Below are positions 1-11,296 of a DNA stretch of 64,000 nucleotides, one piece after another. The notes under the pieces were generated by a model. It was given only the letters and a program-made list of their open reading frames with translations. It did no database searches and was not told where the DNA came from. The position numbers and the translations under genes were made by a program. Source of the DNA: Plasmopara viticola (taxonomy: Eukaryota > Oomycota > Peronosporomycetes > Peronosporales > Peronosporaceae); NCBI GenBank assembly GCA_001695595.3, contig MBPM02000152.1, positions 34,483-98,482 of the forward strand. The letters are read 5' to 3'. Each line of letters begins with the position of its first letter. Within the stretch, counting starts at the first letter, position 1.

Positions 1-31
1 GCTCGCGTCCTAACCACTAGACGACACTGAC
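1..31 (-). tRNA. tRNA-Val, 5' half only, cut by the window edge
   Basis: Complement shows G1 through the D arm (GTCAGTGTCGTCTAGTGG) up to the 5' side of the anticodon stem. The anticodon itself lies outside the window. C31 suggests a CAC gene. S1 lies upstream. Confidence 0.8.
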
Positions 32-301
32 AGGTTCTTGTATAGTATGGCTTGGCAACACATAACTCTTAATCGTAATCAGTCTCTTGTACGCTGGCTT
101 TTATATCGAGCAGATCAAAGCCGGCTTAGTACCACCATATTGCTCAAGCTTGGGCCACTGCGGCAGTGTCATCTGTCGTGCTAGCGTTCGCTCTAATATA
201 TAAATGGAAACACAAGCTGAAGTGATTAACATCAAAAAGAAGACAGCGCACCAAAGAAAAGTGGAGCAAGAGAACATTTTGGTCAATAAGAAATAATATG
301 A

Positions 302-374
302 TATCAGAGGAGGGGATCGAACCCTCGATCTCGAGCGTGTGAAGCTCGCGTCCTAACCACTAGACGACACTGAC
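302..374 (-). tRNA. tRNA-Val(CAC), subtype CAC-1
   Basis: Reference copy of the most common subtype, 73 nt. D stem 10-13/22-25 is paired and D loop G18 G19 are present. Anticodon stem CGAGC/GCTCG closes loop TTCACAC with anticodon CAC, reading GUG. T stem GAGGG/CCCTC closes loop TTCGATC, with a perfect B box (GGTTCGATCCC). The acceptor has G1-U72, U6-U67 mismatched, discriminator A73 and no encoded CCA. S2 lies upstream; there is no T4 run directly downstream. Confidence 0.9.
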
Positions 375-648
375 AGAATGGTTTATGCAATGGCCTCACG
401 ACATATAACTCGTATATCTGCCCAATGGCGTGTACAAAGGCTACATTTTGAGCTCGCTTGATAACACCGACAGCCTTATTATTGCTCGAGCATGATCGAC
501 CGTGACAGCGTCGTCTTGATTGTCAGCTATTGCAATATCAAATTAATTTACACAAACGCGTCCTATACTCATCCGTAATAAATTAAAGGAATCTGAGGAG
601 CAAGAAATGTGAAACAAGAGTACGATATTGTCGATAAAAATAAATTGT

Positions 649-721
649 TATCAGTGGAGGGGATCGAACCCTCGATCTCGAGCGTGTAAAACTCGCGTCC
701 TAACCACTAGACGACACTGAC
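649..721 (-). tRNA. tRNA-Val(UAC), subtype UAC-2
   Basis: Reference copy of the UAC isoacceptor, reading GUA. Compared with CAC-1 it has C34 to U and C31 to U, so the stem closes with U31-G39. The acceptor 3' arm is CACTGAT, which pairs fully including U6-A67. A T5 run follows within about 14 nt of the 3' end. S1 lies upstream. Confidence 0.9.
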
Positions 722-992
722 AGGTTCTTGTATATATGGCTTGGCAACACATAACTTTAATCGTAATCAGTCTCTTGTACGCTGGCTTTTATATCGAGCA
801 GATCAAAGCCGGCTTAGTACCACCATATTGCTCAAGCTTGGGCCACTGCGGCAGTGTCATCTGTCGTGCTAGCGTTCGCTCTAATATATAAATGGAAACA
901 CAAGCTGAAGTGATTAACATCAACTTAAAGAAGACAGCGCACCAAAGAAAAGTGGAGCAAGAGAACATTTTGGTCAATAAGAAATAATATGA

Positions 993-1065
993 TATCAGAG
1001 GAGGGGATCGAACCCTCGATCTCGAGCGTGTGAAGCTCGCGTCCTAACCACTAGACGACACTGAC
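993..1065 (-). tRNA. tRNA-Val(CAC), subtype CAC-1
   Basis: 73 nt, intact; S2 upstream. Confidence 0.9.
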
Positions 1066-1336
1066 AGAATGGTTTATGCAATGGCCTCACGACATATAAC
1101 TCGTATATCTGCCCAATGGCGTGTACAAAGGCTACATTTTGAGCTCGCTTGATAACACCGACAGCCTTATTATTGCTCGAGCATGATCGACCGTGACAGC
1201 GTCGTCTTGATTGTCAGCTATTGCAATATCAAATTAATTTAGACAAACGCGTCTCTACTCATCCGTAATAAATTAAGGAATCTGAGGAGCAAGAAATGTG
1301 AAACAAGAGTACGATATTGTCGATTAAAATAATTGT

Positions 1337-1409
1337 TATCAGTGGAGGGGATCGAACCCTCGATCTCGAGCGTGTGAAGCTCGCGTCCTAACCACTAGAC
1401 GACACTGAC
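1337..1409 (-). tRNA. tRNA-Val(CAC), subtype CAC-2
   Basis: Reference CAC-2: anticodon CAC combined with the fully paired CACTGAT acceptor arm. S2 upstream. Confidence 0.9.
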
Positions 1410-1678
1410 AGAATGGTTTATGCAATGGCCTCACGACATATAACTCGTATATCTGCCCAATGGCGTGTACAAAGGCTCATTTTGAGCTCGCTTGATAACA
1501 CCGACAGCCTTATTATTGCTCGAGCATGATCGACCGTGACAGCGTCGTCTTGATTGTCAGCTATTGCAATATTAAATTAATTTAGACAAACGCGTCTTTT
1601 CATCCGTAAAAATTAAAGGAATCTGAGGAGCAAGAAATGTGAAACAAGAGTACGATATTGTCGATAAAAATAAATTGT

Positions 1679-1751
1679 TATCAGTGGAGGGGATCGAACC
1701 CTCGATCTCGAGCGTGTGAAGCTCGCGTCCTAACCACTAGACGACACTGAC
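1679..1751 (-). tRNA. tRNA-Val(CAC), subtype CAC-2
   Basis: 73 nt, intact; S1 upstream, T5 run downstream. Confidence 0.9.
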
Positions 1752-2022
1752 AGGTTCTTGTGTAGTATGGCTTGGCAACACATAACTCTTAATCGTAATC
1801 AGTCTCTTGTACGCTGGCTTTTATATCGAGCAGATCAAAGCCGGCTTAGTACCACCATATTGCTCAAGCTTGGGCCACTGCGGCAGTGTCATCTGTCGTG
1901 CTAGCGTTCGCTCTAATATATAAATGGAAACACAAGCTGAAGTGATTAGCATCAACTTAAAGAAGACAGCGCACCAAAGAAAAGTGGAGCAAGAGAACAT
2001 TTTGGTCAATAAAATAATATGA

Positions 2023-2095
2023 TATCAGAGGAGGGGATCGAACCCTCGATCTCGAGCGTGTGAAGCTCGCGTCCTAACCACTAGACGACACTGAC
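2023..2095 (-). tRNA. tRNA-Val(CAC), subtype CAC-1
   Basis: 73 nt, intact; S2 upstream. Trailer reads ggtcaataaaataatat, a local variant with TTTT on the minus strand. Confidence 0.9.
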
Positions 2096-2368
2096 AGAAT
2101 GATTTATGCAATGGCCTCACGACATATAACTCGTATATCTGCCCAATGGCGTGTACAAAGGCTACATTTTGAGCTCGCTTGATAACACCGACAGCCTTAT
2201 TATTGCTCGAGCATGATCGACCGTGACAGCGTCGTCTTGATTTATCTATTGCAATATTAAATTAATTTAGACAAACGCGTCCTCAACTCATCCGTAATAA
2301 TTAAAGGAATCTGAGGAGCGCAAGAAATGTGAAACAAGAGTACGATATTGTCGATAAAAATAAATTGT

Positions 2369-2441
2369 TATCAGTGGAGGGGATCGAACCCTCGATCTCG
2401 AGCGTGTAAAACTCGCGTCCTAACCACTAGACGACACTGAC
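2369..2441 (-). tRNA. tRNA-Val(UAC), subtype UAC-2
   Basis: 73 nt, intact; S1 upstream. Confidence 0.9.
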
Positions 2442-2707
2442 AGGTTCTTGTGTAGTATGGCTTGGCAACACATAACTCTTAATCGTAATCAGTCTCTTGT
2501 ACGCTGGCTTTTATATCGAGCAGATCAAAGCCGGCTTAGTACCACCATATTGCTCAAGCTTGGGCCACTGCGGCAGTGTCATCTGTCGTGCTAGCGTTCG
2601 TCTAATTAAATGGAAAACAAGCTGAAGTGATTAAGATCAACTTAAAGAAGACAGCGCACCAAGAAAAGTGGAGCAAGAGAACATTTGGTCAATAAGAAAT
2701 AATATGA

Positions 2708-2780
2708 TATCAGAGGAGGGGATCGAACCCTCGATCTCGAGCGTGTGAAGCTCGCGTCCTAACCACTAGACGACACTGAC
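2708..2780 (-). tRNA. tRNA-Val(CAC), subtype CAC-1
   Basis: 73 nt, intact; S2 upstream, but the flanking spacers carry several one-base gaps. Confidence 0.88.
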
Positions 2781-3044
2781 AGAATGATTTATGCAATGGC
2801 CTACGACATTAACTCGTATATCTGCCCAATGGCGTGTACAAGGCTCATTTTGAGCTCGCTTGATAACACCGACAGCCTTATTATTGCTCGAGCATGATCG
2901 ACCGTGACAGCGTCGTCTTGATTCAGCTATTGCAATATCAAATTAATTTACAAACGCGTCTTAACTCATCCGTAATAAATTAAAGGAATCTGAGGAGCAA
3001 GAAATGTGAAACAAGAGTACATATTGTCGATAAAAATAAATTGT

Positions 3045-3115
3045 TATCAGTGAGGGGATCGAACCCTCGATCTCGAGCGTGTAAACTCGCGTCCTAACCA
3101 CTAGACGACACTGAC
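3045..3115 (-). tRNA. tRNA-Val(UAC), two 1-base gaps
   Basis: 71 nt: one G lost in the T/acceptor junction and one A lost in the anticodon-loop run. Both look like homopolymer call errors; if real, the anticodon loop would be short. Confidence 0.7.
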
Positions 3116-3381
3116 AGGTTCTTTGTATATATGGCTTGGCAACACATAACTAATCGTATCAGTCTCTTGTACGCTGGCTTTTATATCGAGCAGATCAAAG
3201 CCGGCTTAGTACCACCATATTGCTCAAGCTTGGGCCACTGCGGCAGTGTCATCTGTCGTGCTAGCGTTCGCTCTAATATATAAATGGAACACAAGCTGAA
3301 GTGATTAACATCAACTTAAAGAAGACAGGCACCAAAGAAAAGTGGAGCAAGAGACATTTTGGTCAATAAGAAATAATATGA

Positions 3382-3453
3382 TATCAGAGGAGGGATCGAA
3401 CCCTCGATCTCGAGCGTGTGAAGCTCGCGTCCTAACCACTAGACGACACTGAC
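3382..3453 (-). tRNA. tRNA-Val(CAC), subtype CAC-1, 1-base gap
   Basis: 72 nt, one G missing from the GGGG run on the plus strand. S2 upstream. Confidence 0.75.
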
Positions 3454-3720
3454 AGAATGATTTATGCAATGGCCTCACGACATATAACTCGTATACTGCC
3501 CAATGGCGTGTACAAGGCTACATTTTGAGCTCGCTTGATAACACCGACAGCCTTATTATTGTCGAGCATGATCGACCGTGACAGCGTCGTCTTGATTGTC
3601 AGCTATTGCAATATCAAATTAATTTACACAAACGCGTCTCTACTCATCCGTATAATTGAAGGAATCTGAGGAGCAAGAAATGTGAAACAAGAGTACGATA
3701 TTGTCGATTAAAATAATTGT

Positions 3721-3791
3721 TATCATGGAGGGATCGAACCCTCGATCTCGAGCGTGTGAAGCTCGCGTCCTAACCACTAGACGACACTGAC
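3721..3791 (-). tRNA. tRNA-Val(CAC), subtype CAC-2, two gaps
   Basis: 71 nt; bases lost in the acceptor arm and in the G run. Anticodon CAC is clear. S2 upstream. Confidence 0.7.
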
Positions 3792-4054
3792 AGAATGTTT
3801 ATGCATGGCCTCACACATATAACTCGTATATCTGCCAATGGCGTGTACAAGGCTCATTTTGAGCTCGCTTGATAACACCGACAGCCTTATTATTGCTCGA
3901 GCATGATCGACCGGACAGCGTCGTCTTGTTGTCAGCTATTGCAATATCAATTAATTTACACAACGCGTCTTATACTCATCCGTAATAATTAAAGGAATCT
4001 GAGGAGCAAGAAATGTGAAACAAGAGTCGACATTGTCGATAAAAAAATAATTGT

Positions 4055-4127
4055 TATCAGTGGAGGGGATCGAACCCTCGATCTCGAGCGTGTGAAAATC
4101 GCGTCCTAACCACTAGACGACACTGAC
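4055..4127 (-). tRNA. tRNA-Val, anticodon stem disturbed
   Basis: Plus strand reads gtgtgaaaatcgcg where copies normally read gtgtgaagctcgcg or gtgtaaaactcgcg. Counted from the 3' side the anticodon is CAC, but the 5' stem is mispaired. Probably a noisy call. S1 upstream. Confidence 0.6.
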
Positions 4128-4374
4128 AGGTTCTGTATAATGGCTGAACATATTTAATCGTAATCAGTCTCTTGTACGCTGGCTTTATATCGAGCAGATC
4201 AAGCGGCTTATAACCATATTGCTCAGCTTGGGCCAACTGCGGAGTGTCATTGTGTGCTACGTTCGCTCTAATATATAAATGGAACACAAGCTGAAGTGAT
4301 TAACATCAACTTAAAGAAGAGCGCAGCAAAGAAAAGTGGAGCAAGAGAACATTTTGGTCAATAAGAATAATATG

Positions 4375-4447
4375 TATCAGAGGAGGGGATCGAACCCTCG
4401 ATCTCGAGCGTGTGAAGCTCGCGTCCTAACCACTAGACGACACTGAC
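4375..4447 (-). tRNA. tRNA-Val(CAC), subtype CAC-1
   Basis: 73 nt, intact; S2 upstream. Confidence 0.88.
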
Positions 4448-4709
4448 AGAATGTTTATGCATGGCCTCACACATATAACTCGTATATCTGCCAATGGCGT
4501 GTACAAAGGCTACATTTTGAGCTCGCTTGATAACACCGACAGCCTTATTATTGCTCGAGCATGATCGACCGTGACAGCGTGTCTTGATTGTAGCTATTGC
4601 AATATAATTAATACACAAACGCGTTCTATACTCATCCGTAATAAAGAAGGAATCTGAGGAGCAAGAAATGTGAAACAAGAGTACGATATTTGTCGATTAA
4701 AATAATTGT

Positions 4710-4781
4710 TATTAGTGGAGGGGATCGAACCTCGATCTCGAGCGTGTGAAGCTCGCGTCCTAACCACTAGACGACACTGAC
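4710..4781 (-). tRNA. tRNA-Val(CAC), subtype CAC-3, 1-base gap
   Basis: First CAC-3: acceptor arm CACTAAT gives C3-A70. One C is missing from the CCC run. S2 lies on both sides. Confidence 0.75.
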
Positions 4782-5051
4782 AGAATGGTTTATGCAATGG
4801 CCTCACGACATATAACTCGTATATCTGCCAATGGCGTGTACAAAGGCTCATTTTGAGCTCGCTTGATAACACGACAGCCTTATTATTGCTCGAGCATGAT
4901 CGACCGTGACAGCGTCGTCTTGATTTCAGCTATTGCAATATTAAATTAATTTGGACAAACGCGTCCTCTTTTCATCCGTAATAAATTAAAGGAATCTGAG
5001 GAGCAAGAAATGTGAAACAAGAGTACGATATTGTCGATAAAAATAAATTGT

Positions 5052-5123
5052 TATCAGTGAGGGGATCGAACCCTCGATCTCGAGCATGTGAAGCTCGCGT
5101 CCTAACCACTAGACGACACTGAC
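5052..5123 (-). tRNA. tRNA-Val(CAC), subtype CAC-2, C38U, 1-base gap
   Basis: 72 nt. Plus strand gagcatgtg changes loop base C38 to U; the same change recurs at 29459. One G missing. S1 upstream. Confidence 0.75.
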
Positions 5124-5391
5124 AGGTTCTTGTATAGTATGGCTTGGCAACACATAACTCTTAATCGTAATCAGTCTCTTGTACGCTGGCTTTTATATCG
5201 AGCAGATCAAAGCCGGCTTAGTACCACCATATTGCTCAAGCTTGGGCCACTGCGGCAGTGTCATCTGTCGTGCTAGGTTCGCTCTAATATATAAATGGAA
5301 ACAAAGCTGAAGTGATAAGCATCAAGAAAGAGATGACAGCGACCAAAGAAAGTGGAGCAAGAGAAATTTTGGTCAATACGAAATAATATGA

Positions 5392-5463
5392 TATCAGAGG
5401 AGGGATCGAACCCTCGATCTCGAGCGTGTGAAGCTCGCGTCCTAACCACTAGACGACACTGAC
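5392..5463 (-). tRNA. tRNA-Val(CAC), subtype CAC-1, 1-base gap
   Basis: 72 nt, one G missing from the G run; S2 upstream. Confidence 0.75.
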
Positions 5464-5735
5464 AGAATGGTTTATGCAATGGCCTCACGACATATAACTC
5501 GTATATCTGCCCAATGGCGTGTACAAAGGCTACATTTTGAGCTCGCTTGATAACACCGACAGCCTTATTATTGCTCGAGCATGATCGACCGTGACAGCGT
5601 CGTCTTGATTGTCAGCTATTGCAATATTAAATTAATTTACACAAACGCGTCCTATACTCATCCGTAATAATTAAAGGAATCTGAGGAGCAAGAAATGTGA
5701 AACAAGAGTACGATATTGTCGATAAAATAAATTGT

Positions 5736-5808
5736 TATCAGTGGAGGGGATCGAACCCTCGATCTCGAGCGTGTAAAACTCGCGTCCTAACCACTAGACG
5801 ACACTGAC
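5736..5808 (-). tRNA. tRNA-Val(UAC), subtype UAC-2
   Basis: 73 nt, intact; S1 upstream. Confidence 0.9.
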
Positions 5809-6077
5809 AGGTTCTTGTATAGTATGGCTTGGCAACACATAATCTTAATCGTAATCAGTCTCTTGTACGCTGGCTTTTATATCGAGCAGATCAAAGCGGC
5901 TTAGTACCACATATTGCTCAAGCTTGGGCCACTGCGGCAGTGTCATCTGTCGTGCTAGCGTTCGCTCTAATATATAAATGGAAACAAAGCTGAAGTGATT
6001 AACATCAACTTAAAGAAGACAGCGCACCAAAGAAAAGTGGAGCAAGAGAACATTTTGGTCAAAAAGAAATAATATGA

Positions 6078-6149
6078 TATCAGAGGAGGGGATCGAACCC
6101 TCGATCTCGAGCGTGTGAAGCTCGCGTCTAACCACTAGACGACACTGAC
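6078..6149 (-). tRNA. tRNA-Val(CAC), subtype CAC-1, 1-base gap
   Basis: 72 nt, one C missing before the D arm. Trailer variant caaaaagaaat gives a T5 terminator. S2 upstream. Confidence 0.75.
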
Positions 6150-6426
6150 AGAATGATTTATGCAATGGCCCTCACGACATATAACTCGTATATCTGCCCA
6201 ATGGCGTGTACAAAGGCTACATTTTGAGCTCGCTTGATAACACCGACAGTCCTTATTATTGCTCGAGCATGATCGACGCGTGACAGCGTCGTCTTGATTG
6301 TCAGCTATTGCAATATCAAATTAATTTAGACGAACGCGTTCTCTACTCATCCGTAATAAATTGAAGGAATCTGAGGAGCAAGAAATGTGAAACAAGAGTA
6401 CGATATTGTCGATTAAAATCAATTGT

Positions 6427-6498
6427 TATTAGTGGAGGGGATCGAACCCTCGATCTCGAGCGTGTAAGCTCGCGTCCTAACCACTAGACGACACTGAC
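6427..6498 (-). tRNA. tRNA-Val, CAC-3 acceptor, anticodon loop 1 base short
   Basis: Plus strand gtgtaagctcg lacks one base, so CAC and UAC cannot be told apart. Context (third slot, S2 on both sides) favours CAC-3. Confidence 0.65.
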
Positions 6499-6768
6499 AG
6501 AATGGTTTATGCAATGGCCTCACGACATATAACTCGTATATCTGCCCAATGGCGTGTACAAAGGCTCATTTTGAGCTCGCTTGATAACACCGACAGCCTT
6601 ATTATTGCTCGAGCATGATCGACCGTGACAGCGTCGTCTTGATTTCAGCTATTGCAATATTAAATTAATTTAGACAAACGCGTCCTCTTTCATCCGTAAA
6701 AATTAAAGGAATCTGAGGAGCAAGAAATGTGAAACAAGAGTACGATATTGTCGATAAAAATAAATTGT

Positions 6769-6840
6769 TATCAGTGGAGGGGATCGAACCTCGATCTCGA
6801 GCGTGTGAAGCTCGCGTCCTAACCACTAGACGACACTGAC
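6769..6840 (-). tRNA. tRNA-Val(CAC), subtype CAC-2, 1-base gap
   Basis: 72 nt, CCC run reads CC; S1 upstream. Confidence 0.75.
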
Positions 6841-7106
6841 AGGTTCTTGTGTAGTATGGCTTGGCAACACATAATCTTAATCGTAATCAGTCTCTTGTAC
6901 GCTGGCTTATATCGAGCAGATCAAAGCCGGCTTAGTACCACCATATTGCTCAAGCTTGGGCCACTGCGGCAGTGTCATCGTCGTGCTAGCGTTCGCTCTA
7001 ATATATAAATGGAAACACAAGCTGAAGTGATTAGCATCAAAAAGAGAGACAGCGCACCAAAGAAAAGTGGAGCAAGAGAACATTTTGGTCATAAGAAATA
7101 ATATGA

Positions 7107-7179
7107 TATCAGAGGAGGGGATCGAACCCTCGATCTCGAGCGTGTGAAGCTCGCGTCCTAACCACTAGACGACACTGAC
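7107..7179 (-). tRNA. tRNA-Val(CAC), subtype CAC-1
   Basis: 73 nt, intact; S2 upstream. Confidence 0.9.
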
Positions 7180-7452
7180 AGAATGATTTATGCAATGGCC
7201 TCACGACATATAACTCGTATATCTGCCCAATGGCGTGTACAAAGGCTACATTTTGAGCTCGCTTGATAACACCGACAGCCTTATTATTGCTCGAGCATGA
7301 TCGACCGTGACAGCGTCGTCTTGATTTCAGCTATTGCAATATTAAATTATTTAGACAAACGCGTCCTCTCATCCGTAATAAATTAAAGGAATCTGAGGAG
7401 CAAGAAATGTGAAACAAGAGTACGATATTGTCAAAAAAAAAAAATAAATTGT

Positions 7453-7525
7453 TATCAGTGGAGGGGATCGAACCCTCGATCTCGAGCGTGTAAAACTCGC
7501 GTCCTAACCACTAGACGACACTGAC
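7453..7525 (-). tRNA. tRNA-Val(UAC), subtype UAC-2
   Basis: 73 nt, intact. The downstream terminator is a 12-T run (A12 at 7433-7444 on the plus strand) in place of the usual T5. Confidence 0.88.
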
Positions 7526-7792
7526 AGGTTTTGTGTAGTATGGCTTGGCAACACATAACTCTTAATCGTAATCAGTCTCTTGTACGCTGGCTTTTATATC
7601 GAGCAGATCAAAGCCGGCTTAGTACCACCATATTGCTCAAGCTTGGGCACTGCGGCAGTGTCATCTGTCGTGCTAGCGTTTCGCTCTAATATATAAATGG
7701 AACACAAGCTGAAGTGATTAATCAACTTAAAGAAGACAGCGCACCAAAGAAAAGTGGAGCAAGAGAACATTTTGGTCAATAAGAAATAATTG

Positions 7793-7864
7793 ATCAGAGG
7801 AGGGGATCGAACCCTCGATCTCGAGCGTGTGAAGCTCGCGTCCTAACCACTAGACGACACTGAC
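7793..7864 (-). tRNA. tRNA-Val(CAC), subtype CAC-1, 3' end gap
   Basis: Plus strand tgatcagagg lacks part of the 3'-terminal tatc, so the acceptor end is short by a base. S2 upstream. Confidence 0.72.
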
Positions 7865-8134
7865 AGAATGGTTTATGCAATGGCCTCACGACATATAACT
7901 CGTATATCTGCCCAATGGCGTGTACAAAGGCTACATTTTGAGCTCGCTTGATAACACCGACAGCCTTATTATTGCTCGAGCATGATCGACCGTGACAGCG
8001 TCGTCTTGATTGTCAGCTATTGCAATATAAATTAATTTACACAAGCGTCTTATACTCATCCGTAATAAATTAAAGGAATCTGAGGAGCAAGAATGTGAAA
8101 CAAGAGTACGATATTGTCGATAAAAATAAATTGT

Positions 8135-8207
8135 TATCAGTGGAGGGGATCGAACCCTCGATCTCGAGCGTGTAAAACTCGCGTCCTAACCACTAGACGA
8201 CACTGAC
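8135..8207 (-). tRNA. tRNA-Val(UAC), subtype UAC-2
   Basis: 73 nt, intact; S1 upstream. Confidence 0.9.
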
Positions 8208-8476
8208 AGGTTCTTGTATAATGGCTTGGCAACACATAACTTTTAATCGTAATCAGTCTCTTGTACGCTGGCTTTTATATCGAGCAGATCAAAGCCGGCT
8301 TAGTACCACCATATTGCTCAAGCTTGGGCCACTGCGGCAGTGTCATCTGTCGTGCTAGCGTTCGCTCTAATATATAAATGGAAACACAAGCTGAAGTGAT
8401 AACATCAACTTAAAGAAGACAGCGCACAAAGAAAAGTGGAGCAAGAGAACATTTTGGTCAATAAGAAATAATATGA

Positions 8477-8549
8477 TATCAGAGGAGGGGATCGAACCCT
8501 CGATCTCGAGCGTGTGAAGCTCGCGTCCTAACCACTAGACGACACTGAC
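8477..8549 (-). tRNA. tRNA-Val(CAC), subtype CAC-1
   Basis: 73 nt, intact; S2 upstream. Confidence 0.9.
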
Positions 8550-8822
8550 AGAATGATTTATGCAATGGCCTCACGACATATAACTCGTATATCTGCCCAA
8601 TGGCGTGTACAAAGGCTACATTTTGAGCTCGCTTGATAACACCGACAGCCTTATTATTGCTCGAGCATGATCGACCGTGACAGCGTGTCTTGATTGTCAG
8701 CTATTGCAAATATCAAATTAATTTAGACGAACGCGTTCTCTACTCATCCGTAATAAATTGAAGGAATCTGAGGAGCAAGAAATGTGAAACAAGAGTACGA
8801 TTTGTCGATTAAAATCAATTGT

Positions 8823-8894
8823 TATTAGTGGAGGGGATCGAACCCTCGATCTCGAGCGTGTGAAGCTCGCGTCCTAACACTAGACGACACTGAC
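8823..8894 (-). tRNA. tRNA-Val(CAC), subtype CAC-3, 1-base gap
   Basis: 72 nt, ctaacactag lacks one C in the D loop region. S2 upstream. Confidence 0.75.
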
Positions 8895-9161
8895 AGAATG
8901 GTTTATGCAATGGCCCACGACATATAATCGTATATTCTGCCCAATGGCGTGTACAAAGGCTCATTTTGAGCTCGCTTGATAACACCGACAGCCTTATTAT
9001 TGCTCGAGCATGATCGACCGTGACAGCGTCGTCTTGATTTCAGCTATTGCAATATTAATTAATTTAGACAAACGCGTCTCTTTCATCCGTAAAAATTAAA
9101 GGAATCTGAGGAGCAAGAAATGTGAAAACAAGAGTACGATATTGTCGATAAAATAAATTGT

Positions 9162-9233
9162 TATCAGTGGAGGGGATCGAACCTCGATCTCGCTCGTGTG
9201 AAGCTCGCGTCCTAACCACTAGACGACACTGAC
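9162..9233 (-). tRNA. tRNA-Val(CAC), subtype CAC-2, stem changes
   Basis: 72 nt, CC for CCC, and cgctcgtgtg instead of cgagcgtgtg, which breaks the 3' side of the anticodon stem. S1 upstream. Confidence 0.68.
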
Positions 9234-9504
9234 AGGTTCTTGTGTAGTATGGCTTGGCAACACATAACTCTTAATCGTAATCAGTCTCTTGTACGCTGGC
9301 TTTTATATCGAGCAGATCAAAGCCGGCTTAGTACCACCATATTGCTCAAGCTTGGGCCACTGCGGCAGTGTCATCTGTCGTGCTAGCGTTCGCTCTAATA
9401 TATAAATGGAAACACAAGCTGAAGTGATAAGCATCAAGAAAGAGATGACAGCGCACAAAGAAAAGTGGAGCAAGAGAACATTTTGGTCAATAGAAATAAT
9501 ATGA

Positions 9505-9576
9505 TATCAGAGGAGGGGATCGAACCTCGATCTCGAGCGTGTGAAGCTCGCGTCCTAACCACTAGACGACACTGAC
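9505..9576 (-). tRNA. tRNA-Val(CAC), subtype CAC-1, 1-base gap
   Basis: 72 nt, gaacctcg instead of gaaccctcg; S2 upstream. Confidence 0.75.
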
Positions 9577-9850
9577 AGAATGGTTTATGCAATGGCCTCA
9601 CGACATATAACTCGTATATCTGCCCAATGGCGTGTACAAAGGCTACATTTTGAGCTCGCTTGATAACACCGACAGCCTTATTATTGCTCGAGCATGATCG
9701 ACCGTGACAGCGTCGTCTTGATTGTCAGCTATTGCAATATCAAATTAATTTACACAAACGCGTCTCCTCATCATCCGTAATAAATTAAAGGAATCTGAGG
9801 AGCAAGAAATGTGAAACAAGAGTACGATATTGTCGATAAAAATAAATTGT

Positions 9851-9921
9851 TATCAGTGGAGGGGATCGAACCTCGATCTCGAGCGTGTAAACTCGCGTCC
9901 TAACCACTAGACGACACTGAC
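9851..9921 (-). tRNA. tRNA-Val(UAC), two 1-base gaps
   Basis: 71 nt, one C lost from CCC and one A lost in the anticodon region; S1 upstream. Confidence 0.7.
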
Positions 9922-10190
9922 AGGTTCTTGTGTAGTATGGCTTGGCAACACATAATCTTAATCGTAATCAGTCTCTTGTACGCTGGCTTTTATATCGAGC
10001 AGATCAAAGCCGGCTTAGTACCACCATATTGCTCAAGCTTGGGCCACTGCGGCAGTGTCATCTGTCGTGCTAGCGTTCGCTCTAAATATAAATGGAAACA
10101 ACAGCTGAAGTGATTAACATCAACTTAAAGAAGACAGCGCACCAAAGAAAAGTGGAGCAAGAGAACATTTTGGTCATAAGAAAAATATGA

Positions 10191-10262
10191 TATCAGAGGA
10201 GGGGATCGAACCTCGATCTCGAGCGTGTGAAGCTCGCGTCCTAACCACTAGACGACACTGAC
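10191..10262 (-). tRNA. tRNA-Val(CAC), subtype CAC-1, 1-base gap
   Basis: 72 nt, CC for CCC. Trailer aagaaaaatatga carries a T5 run. S2 upstream. Confidence 0.75.
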
Positions 10263-10534
10263 AGAATGATTATGCAATGGCCTCACGACATATAACTCGT
10301 ATATCTGCCCATGGCGTGTACAAAGGCTACATTTTGAGCTCGCTTGATAACACCGACAGCCTTATTATTGCTCGAGCATGATCGACCGTGACAGCGTCGT
10401 CTTGATTGTCAGCTATTGCAATATCAAATTAATTTACACAAACGCGTCTTATACTCATCCGTAATAAATTAAAGGAATCTGAGGAGCAAGAAATGTGAAA
10501 CAAGAGTACGATATTGTCGATAAAAATAAATTGT

Positions 10535-10606
10535 TATCAGTGGAGGGGATCGAACCTCGATCTCGAGCGTGTAAAACTCGCGTCCTAACCACTAGACGAC
10601 ACTGAC
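10535..10606 (-). tRNA. tRNA-Val(UAC), subtype UAC-2, 1-base gap
   Basis: 72 nt, CC for CCC; S1 upstream. Confidence 0.75.
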
Positions 10607-10879
10607 AGGTTCTTGTGTAGTATGGCTTGGCAACACATAACTCTTAATCGTAATCAGTCTCTTGTACGCTGGCTTTTATATCGAGCAGATCAAAGCCGGC
10701 TTAGTACCACCATATTGCTCAAGCTTGGGCCACTGCGGCAGTGTCATCTGTCGTGCTAGCGTTCGCTCTAATATATAAATGGAAACACAAGCTGAAGTGA
10801 TTAACATCAACTTAAAGAAGACAGCGCACCAAAGAAAAGTGGAGCAAGAGAACATTTTGGTCAATAAGAAATAATATGA

Positions 10880-10952
10880 TATCAGAGGAGGGGATCGAAC
10901 CCTCGATCTCGAGCGTGTGAAGCTCGCGTCCTAACCACTAGACGACACTGAC
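10880..10952 (-). tRNA. tRNA-Val(CAC), subtype CAC-1
   Basis: 73 nt, intact; S2 upstream. Confidence 0.9.
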
Positions 10953-11223
10953 AGAATGTTTATGCAATGGCCTTACGACATATAACTCGTATATCTGCCC
11001 AATGGCGTGTACAAAGGCTACATTTTGAGCTCGCTTGATAACACCGACAGCCTTATTATTGCTCGAGCATGATCGACCGTGACAGCGTCGTCTTGATTGT
11101 CAGCTATTGCAATATAAATTAATTTACACAAACGCGTCCTATACTATCCGTAATAAATTAAAGGAATCTGAGGAGCAAGAAATGTGAAACAAGAGTACGA
11201 TATTGTCGATAAAAATAAATTGT

Positions 11224-11296
11224 TATCAGTGGAGGGGATCGAACCCTCGATCTCGAGCGTGTAAAACTCGCGTCCTAACCACTAGACGACACTGAC
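11224..11296 (-). tRNA. tRNA-Val(UAC), subtype UAC-2
   Basis: 73 nt, intact; the S1 upstream is noisy. Confidence 0.88.

Noticed and set aside
302..374. tRNA-derived SINEs instead of tRNA genes
   Set aside because: No tRNA-unrelated body, poly(A) tail or dispersed target duplications; copies are strictly tandem at fixed spacing.
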